Of a stretch of DNA of 64,000 bases, positions 60,501-64,000 are shown in pieces (position 1 is the first letter of the stretch; each line of letters starts with the position of its first letter). The notes beneath the pieces are model-generated. The model worked only from the letters and a program-made list of their open reading frames with translations, made no database searches and was not told the DNA's origin. Origin of the DNA: Carpediemonas membranifera (lineage: Eukaryota > Fornicata). A program made the position numbers and the translations under genes. The stretch is from NCBI GenBank assembly GCA_019828565.1, contig JAHDYR010000038.1:124001-188000 (forward strand), written 5' to 3'.

Positions 60501-61005
60501 GTTCAGCGGGAACACCTGGGCCGGTAGAGGCTCAGAGGGAGGCATGGACAACAGCAAGGATCACTCTTCCTCCACGACGCTCAAGCGCAAGGAGGGCAGC
60601 ACGAGTAGGATCATGGACTCGGACAGCGGAAAGAGAAGCAGGCACGAAGAGGACATGGACTGGGAGTCTGGAAGCAGACAGGCAACCGGCATGGACTCGG
60701 AGAAGCTGCGGCTCCGAAAGCAGTTGGCAGAGGCGCAACAAGAGATCTCAGCGCTCAAGGCTGCCCGACTCATGCAAGAGCAAGGCCACGGAAGGTTGGT
60801 GCTCTCCGGCGTCGCGACTAAGCCCAGCAAGGAGAAGCCCACGATCCCCCGGCACAAGCACAAGAAGGCTAAGAAGGCCAAGCAGATCTCACCCATGGAC
60901 CTGATGACCCAGTTCATCACGGTAATGCAGAGTCTACAAGGACAGCAAGTGAGTCAGGCCGAGGACAGCTGCAGCGGCAGTGGGGAGTCCACGGAGGAGG
61001 AGTAA
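57501..61005 (+). CDS. LINE ORF1 with Maelstrom-like (DnaQ-H exonuclease-fold) domain, frameshifted
   Basis: The N-terminal 400 residues are unassigned, with charged linkers. From about 58762 a domain begins GAIDFECADP (DxE), continues VEGGIVLFDLSTGDILGHGH, YTAWAVTGLPP, HTFRDWANRLAAQL and IIMYAKGVEMESFLL, and ends CPYHRHTAGCYHCGLADTVV (about 59358-59415). Order and wording match the Maelstrom (MAEL) domain: Ei-G-x-v-x-f-S-L...G, the tHgIP-like segment and the C-x-x-H...C-A-L zinc motif. The DxE, an Asp in FRDW and H-x-x-x-x-D could complete a DEDDh exonuclease site. The frame changes (+1) at AAGGGAGGAGG (59244-59254) inside the domain. The C-terminal part has an unknown domain, then an Arg/Gly/Asp-rich RGG-like region, a coiled coil (LRLRKQLAEAQQEISALKAA) and a basic HKHKKAKKAK patch, apt for RNA binding. 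Confidence 0.72.
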
Positions 61006-61337
61006 GGACATGGTAAAGCAGTATTCTTTCAAGGAACAAGCAACATTTTCTTTATAATTCACAAGCCCTGGCTCCCACCCAGGGCCCGGCATTAGCTGAA
61101 ATGCACTGCCGGTAGGCTGTAGCGGCAGCCAAAGGGGGGGTCACGTCATATCGTCCCCCTCCTAAGTACCCTGCCCGAAGAATGGAAGGTCACCAGGTGG
61201 TAACAAGGTTGGCCTGACAAGGGTCACCGAGACCGGCATCTAGGCCCCTTGTTAGGACAAGGATAGCAGGAGAGGAGCGGGAAGCTGGGGCTCCCAAATT
61301 CTGGGAATTCGCAGGATAAGGAAACAGGACAAAGGCA
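61006..61337 (+). other. Inter-ORF spacer of the LINE
   Basis: The 332-bp non-coding spacer between ORF1 and ORF2 is GC-rich and strongly self-complementary (see the stem at 61202-61253). A second strong hairpin, AGGGGGGG...TCCCCCTCCT, lies near 61,133-61,165. It may serve ORF2 translation or RT binding. Confidence 0.5.
61202..61253 (+). ncRNA. Predicted RNA stem-loop in the LINE spacer
   Basis: Three nested helices can be drawn by eye. AACAAGG (61202-61208) pairs with CCTTGTT (61247-61253), GGCCT (61211-61215) with AGGCC (61242-61246), and GGTC (61222-61225) with GACC (61231-61234) around an ACCGA loop. The outer two are stacked on the 3' side without a gap. It is a cis-acting structure, not an independent gene. 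Confidence 0.45.
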
Positions 61338-64000
61338 ATGGTAACCTACAAGATACTTAGTCTGAACACAGAGGGACACATAGGAAGAGGAAAGGACTTC
61401 ACGGCGTCTATGGCAACGGCGATTCAGCTAAGGTTGAAGGACATAGAGGCAGTACTCATACAAGAGACATGGAGAACGGCGAATACGAGGGTTCATTGCT
61501 TCATGGACCTTGACTACGCACTAGCAGGGAGGGAGACGGAAGAGGACCTGGTCTTAGCCAACGAAAAACGAAAGGCGGATGTCAAAAGTCAGCACCGCAT
61601 CAACCGACAACTAGGCATAGCAGGCAATGACGAACCTGCGCCAAGATGGAAGGGAACAAGGGAAGGCATCGGCACGATAGTGAGCCCACACGCAACTGCA
61701 AAGTGGGACATCGGCATAACGGACAGCCTATCGGGAAGAGTGCAAGCCAGCATAATGAGAACCGGCAGGGACATACTAGTCATCAACGTGTATGGCCCTC
61801 CATCCGGCCACAGCAAGCAGGAGAAGGATGGATTCAGGGACACTATACAGAAGATCATGGACATGAAAGGGAGCATGGAGGCCATAATTATGGGAGACTG
61901 GAACATCGACCCAGGCCAGATGGAAAGATCCACCCGGTGGAAGGATATGATGGAGAAGCACAGGCTCAAAGCCATCATACCCAAGTCTGGGACGCTCACA
62001 TCAGGAACATCAACCCCGGACTTTGCAGTGACAACACCAGGAATCCAGGGGGCGGAGATTGAGGTGGTAGAGTCTCAGAAGGTCGGGGTATGGGGCTCAG
62101 CACACAATGGAATCACACTAGCATGGAAGGAACAACGGTACTATGGCAGAAGTGAGCGAGACGTGGCTCTGGCCATACCCGAGGTGCACACCTGGCCCAT
62201 GAAAAGAAGGAGGGGCCAGTCACAGTCTCAAAGCTGAACAGGATCAAGAGCTCGGACCAATGGGAAGAGACTATAAGAGCATGCATGGGCGACCCAGTGA
62301 ACAACAGGGGAGCAAAGGCAAGGGACAAAGTGTTCGGGAACGGAGTGTGGAGCGAACTCCAGCGAACCCCATGGACAGAAATAGGCAACAGGACCAGGAA
62401 GGAAAGGATGAAAGAGGAGCTGGAGAAATACTGGGGAGAGCGCAGGGCCAAATGGGTGGCCGACATCAGCAGAAGTGCAAAAGGGGGTATAGGGCCTCAA
62501 GGGCCTCAGTGGAAGCTGCCATCAGAAGGTGGTGGTGTGACAACCAATACAAGGGAATGCCGGAGAGCCTCCTCAAGGACGGAGTGATAACCACGGACAA
62601 GGCGGCCATCAGCGAGATCCTCTTGCAACAGTATGCTAGAGTCAGCAGAGGCAGGGAACCCACCTGGAAGACATGGAGGGGCAGGGACGGAAATGAGTTC
62701 AAGGAAAGCGAGGTCAAAGCCGCAATCAAAAGGATCAGGAGGGACACCGCACCAGGGCCTGACCTCACATCTGGAGACATGCTGAGAGAGCTGGATGAGA
62801 AAGGCCTTAGGGAAGTGACGAGGCTCATCAACAGGGTCTACAGGGAGGGCGACGTACCCAAAGCATGGAAGTATGCCACAGTGTCGGCCATACACAAGAC
62901 AGGGAAGCCAAGGGTCAAGCCGGAATCATATAGACCAATATCCTTGACACCACTGCTGTACAGGGTCTATGGTAGATTGCTCAAGATACGTCTGGAAGCA
63001 GCAACGAAAAGGTTCATACCAAGAGAACAGGCTGGTTTCCAGTCAGACAGGGACGTCATCCAGCAGATACAGTACATTGTGCAGCGGCACCAGGAGGGGG
63101 GTGAGACCACGTCAATCTTTCTGGACATCGAGAAGGCATATGACACGGTACCAAGGGACATTCTCATGGATAAGCTACAGGGTATGGGGGTGGAGGAGCA
63201 CTTGATCAGGGCAATTCAAGGCACAATAAAGGAAACCTGGATATCAGTCAAGGGGGCAAAGGCATGGGAAAGAACCAACAGGGGAGTTAAGCAAGGGTGC
63301 GTCCTGGCACCGACACTGTTTGTGCTGTTCATGGCTAACTGGCCCCACCTGGCCAGAAAGAAAATCAAGGGAGAACGGTACGACATCAGAGAACCGCCAA
63401 GGACCACGAGCCACCTCAGCGACCGACTACCGGCAGCACTTACCATGTTTGTGGATGACACTGCGGTCACAGGGAGCAAACCGGAGCATAGCCAGATGGT
63501 CGCCAACATAATGGTGGACATAATCAGAGAGCATGAAATGAGGGTGAACGCCCAGAAGAATGTAATGATTAGCGTGGACAGAACAGCCCTAGTCAGGATC
63601 GAGGGGGTAACACTACTGCCAGAGAAGGAGGCGAGATACCTGGGATTATGGATCGCAAGTGGGAAGGACCCTATGTCGGCCTGCATAAGGCGGAAACAGG
63701 AGCAGAGCGAAAGGTACAAGAGACTGGTGAGATGGGCAGGGTGGACCAGGGCAAACATGCCAGCACTAGCGAGCAGGCTACTACTGGAAATATATATATG
63801 GCCCAGGATCCTCTTCGGAGTCGAGGTGTGGGGGAACGCACCGGGAGGTAGAAGGATCTGGAATGACTGGCAGGGAATCATGGCAGGAACAGGACCGGGA
63901 GGGGGCGCAGCCATGAGGCTGATGAATGGATGGGTGGACCTCCAGGCACACATGGAATGGCTGGCAGTCAAAAGGATAGTCAACTACAGGGACCAGGATA
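61338..64000 (+). CDS. LINE ORF2: APE-type endonuclease and reverse transcriptase, frameshifted, 3' partial
   Basis: The endonuclease (61338 to about 62200) shows KILSLNTEGH, VLIQETWR, LVINVYGPPSG, IIMGDWNIDPG, GTSTPDFAV and GVWGSAHNGI. The last is the S-D-H motif, with Ala for Asp. The frame shifts near 62201-62216 (AAAAGAAGGAGGGG) into KLNRIKSSDQWEETIRACMG, then near 62479-62487 (AAAAGGGGG) into the RT frame, which stays open to the edge. RT motifs are VSAIHKTGKP...ESYRPISLTPLLYRV, REQAGFQSDRDVIQQI, TSIFLDIEKAYDTVPRD, GVKQGCVLAPTLFVLFM and MFVDDTAV, with the catalytic Asp pair (FVDD for the usual FADD), then ARYLGLWI. The C-terminus is missing. The protein would nick target DNA and copy the element RNA at the nick. 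The clade cannot be assigned by eye. Confidence 0.88.

Larger units (their letters stand above)
57066..64000 (+). mobile_element. LINE-type non-LTR retrotransposon with Maelstrom-like ORF1, 3' end beyond window
   Basis: On the plus strand: a 5' leader (57066-57500), ORF1 (57501-61005), a structured spacer (61006-61337) and ORF2 (61338 to the edge) with APE endonuclease and reverse transcriptase. The left boundary is set by the abrupt end of the opposite-strand recombinase frame and is uncertain by tens of bases. The coding frames have three single-frame shifts, all at purine homopolymer-like runs. This is either a dead copy or uncorrected sequencing indels in a repeat. Confidence 0.82.

Noticed and set aside
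1-64000. tRNA, rRNA or snRNA genes
   Set aside because: Reading the gaps for B-box-like TTCGA words and cloverleaf stems gave no credible candidate; a covariance-model scan could still find one.

Overview
The window is nuclear DNA of a flagellated protist. Coding is dense and on both strands, intergenic gaps are mostly 50-500 bp, and genes are eukaryotic: axonemal dynein, TFIIH p44, an exosome subunit, a site-2 protease and a meiotic TPR protein. Comparing protein frames resolves 13 spliceosomal introns. Twelve are only 28-39 nt and one is 75 nt. Donors are mostly GTNNGT, and several acceptors fuse a branch-point-like TAAC to the 3' splice site (CTAACACAG, ATAACACAG). That acceptor resembles those known from Giardia and Trichomonas, so a free-living metamonad (Carpediemonas-like) is my best guess. 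This is inference, not proof.

Layout. 1-7 kb: WD-repeat fragment, small orphan, C2H2 zinc-finger protein, diphosphomevalonate decarboxylase, EF-hand protein, TFIIH p44/SSL1, and CDP-alcohol phosphotransferase. 7-12.4 kb: a Fanzor-like (eukaryotic TnpB) nuclease gene with a homopolymer frameshift, then a long coiled-coil gene with an exact internal 522-bp repeat. 12.5-19.6 kb: a single-TM orphan, a VTT/TVP38 membrane protein, a low-complexity protein, an MsrB-MsrA fusion, AP endonuclease and an RNase PH-type exosome subunit. 19.9-32.7 kb: a three-exon inner-arm dynein heavy chain of about 4263 residues. 33-52.5 kb: RCC1-like protein, helical orphan, GFAT, SPO22/ZIP4-like protein, adenylate kinase, Fe/Mn superoxide dismutase, enoyl-CoA reductase, 7-TM orphan, DUF1764 protein, site-2 protease and START-like protein.

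53.2-64 kb is a nest of retrotransposons. A DIRS-like (tyrosine recombinase) element lies on the minus strand in the order recombinase, 38-bp repeats, gag, reverse transcriptase. This is the order expected across a circle junction or between tandem copies. Its recombinase reading frame is cut at about 57,065, where a plus-strand LINE begins. The LINE has an ORF1, a structured 333-bp spacer, and an ORF2 with APE-type endonuclease and reverse transcriptase running off the window. LINE ORF1 carries what looks like a Maelstrom (DnaQ-type DEDDh exonuclease-fold) domain with its catalytic and C..H..C residues visible. This is the most unusual observation here; the Fanzor gene is second.

The host genes form no operon and mostly work separately: flagellar motility (dynein, EF-hand), membrane lipid synthesis, isoprenoid synthesis, hexosamine synthesis, oxidative defence (SOD, Msr fusion) and RNA/DNA processing. 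Several start from short divergent intergenic regions, and a GCACTTTAA-like box recurs near start codons.
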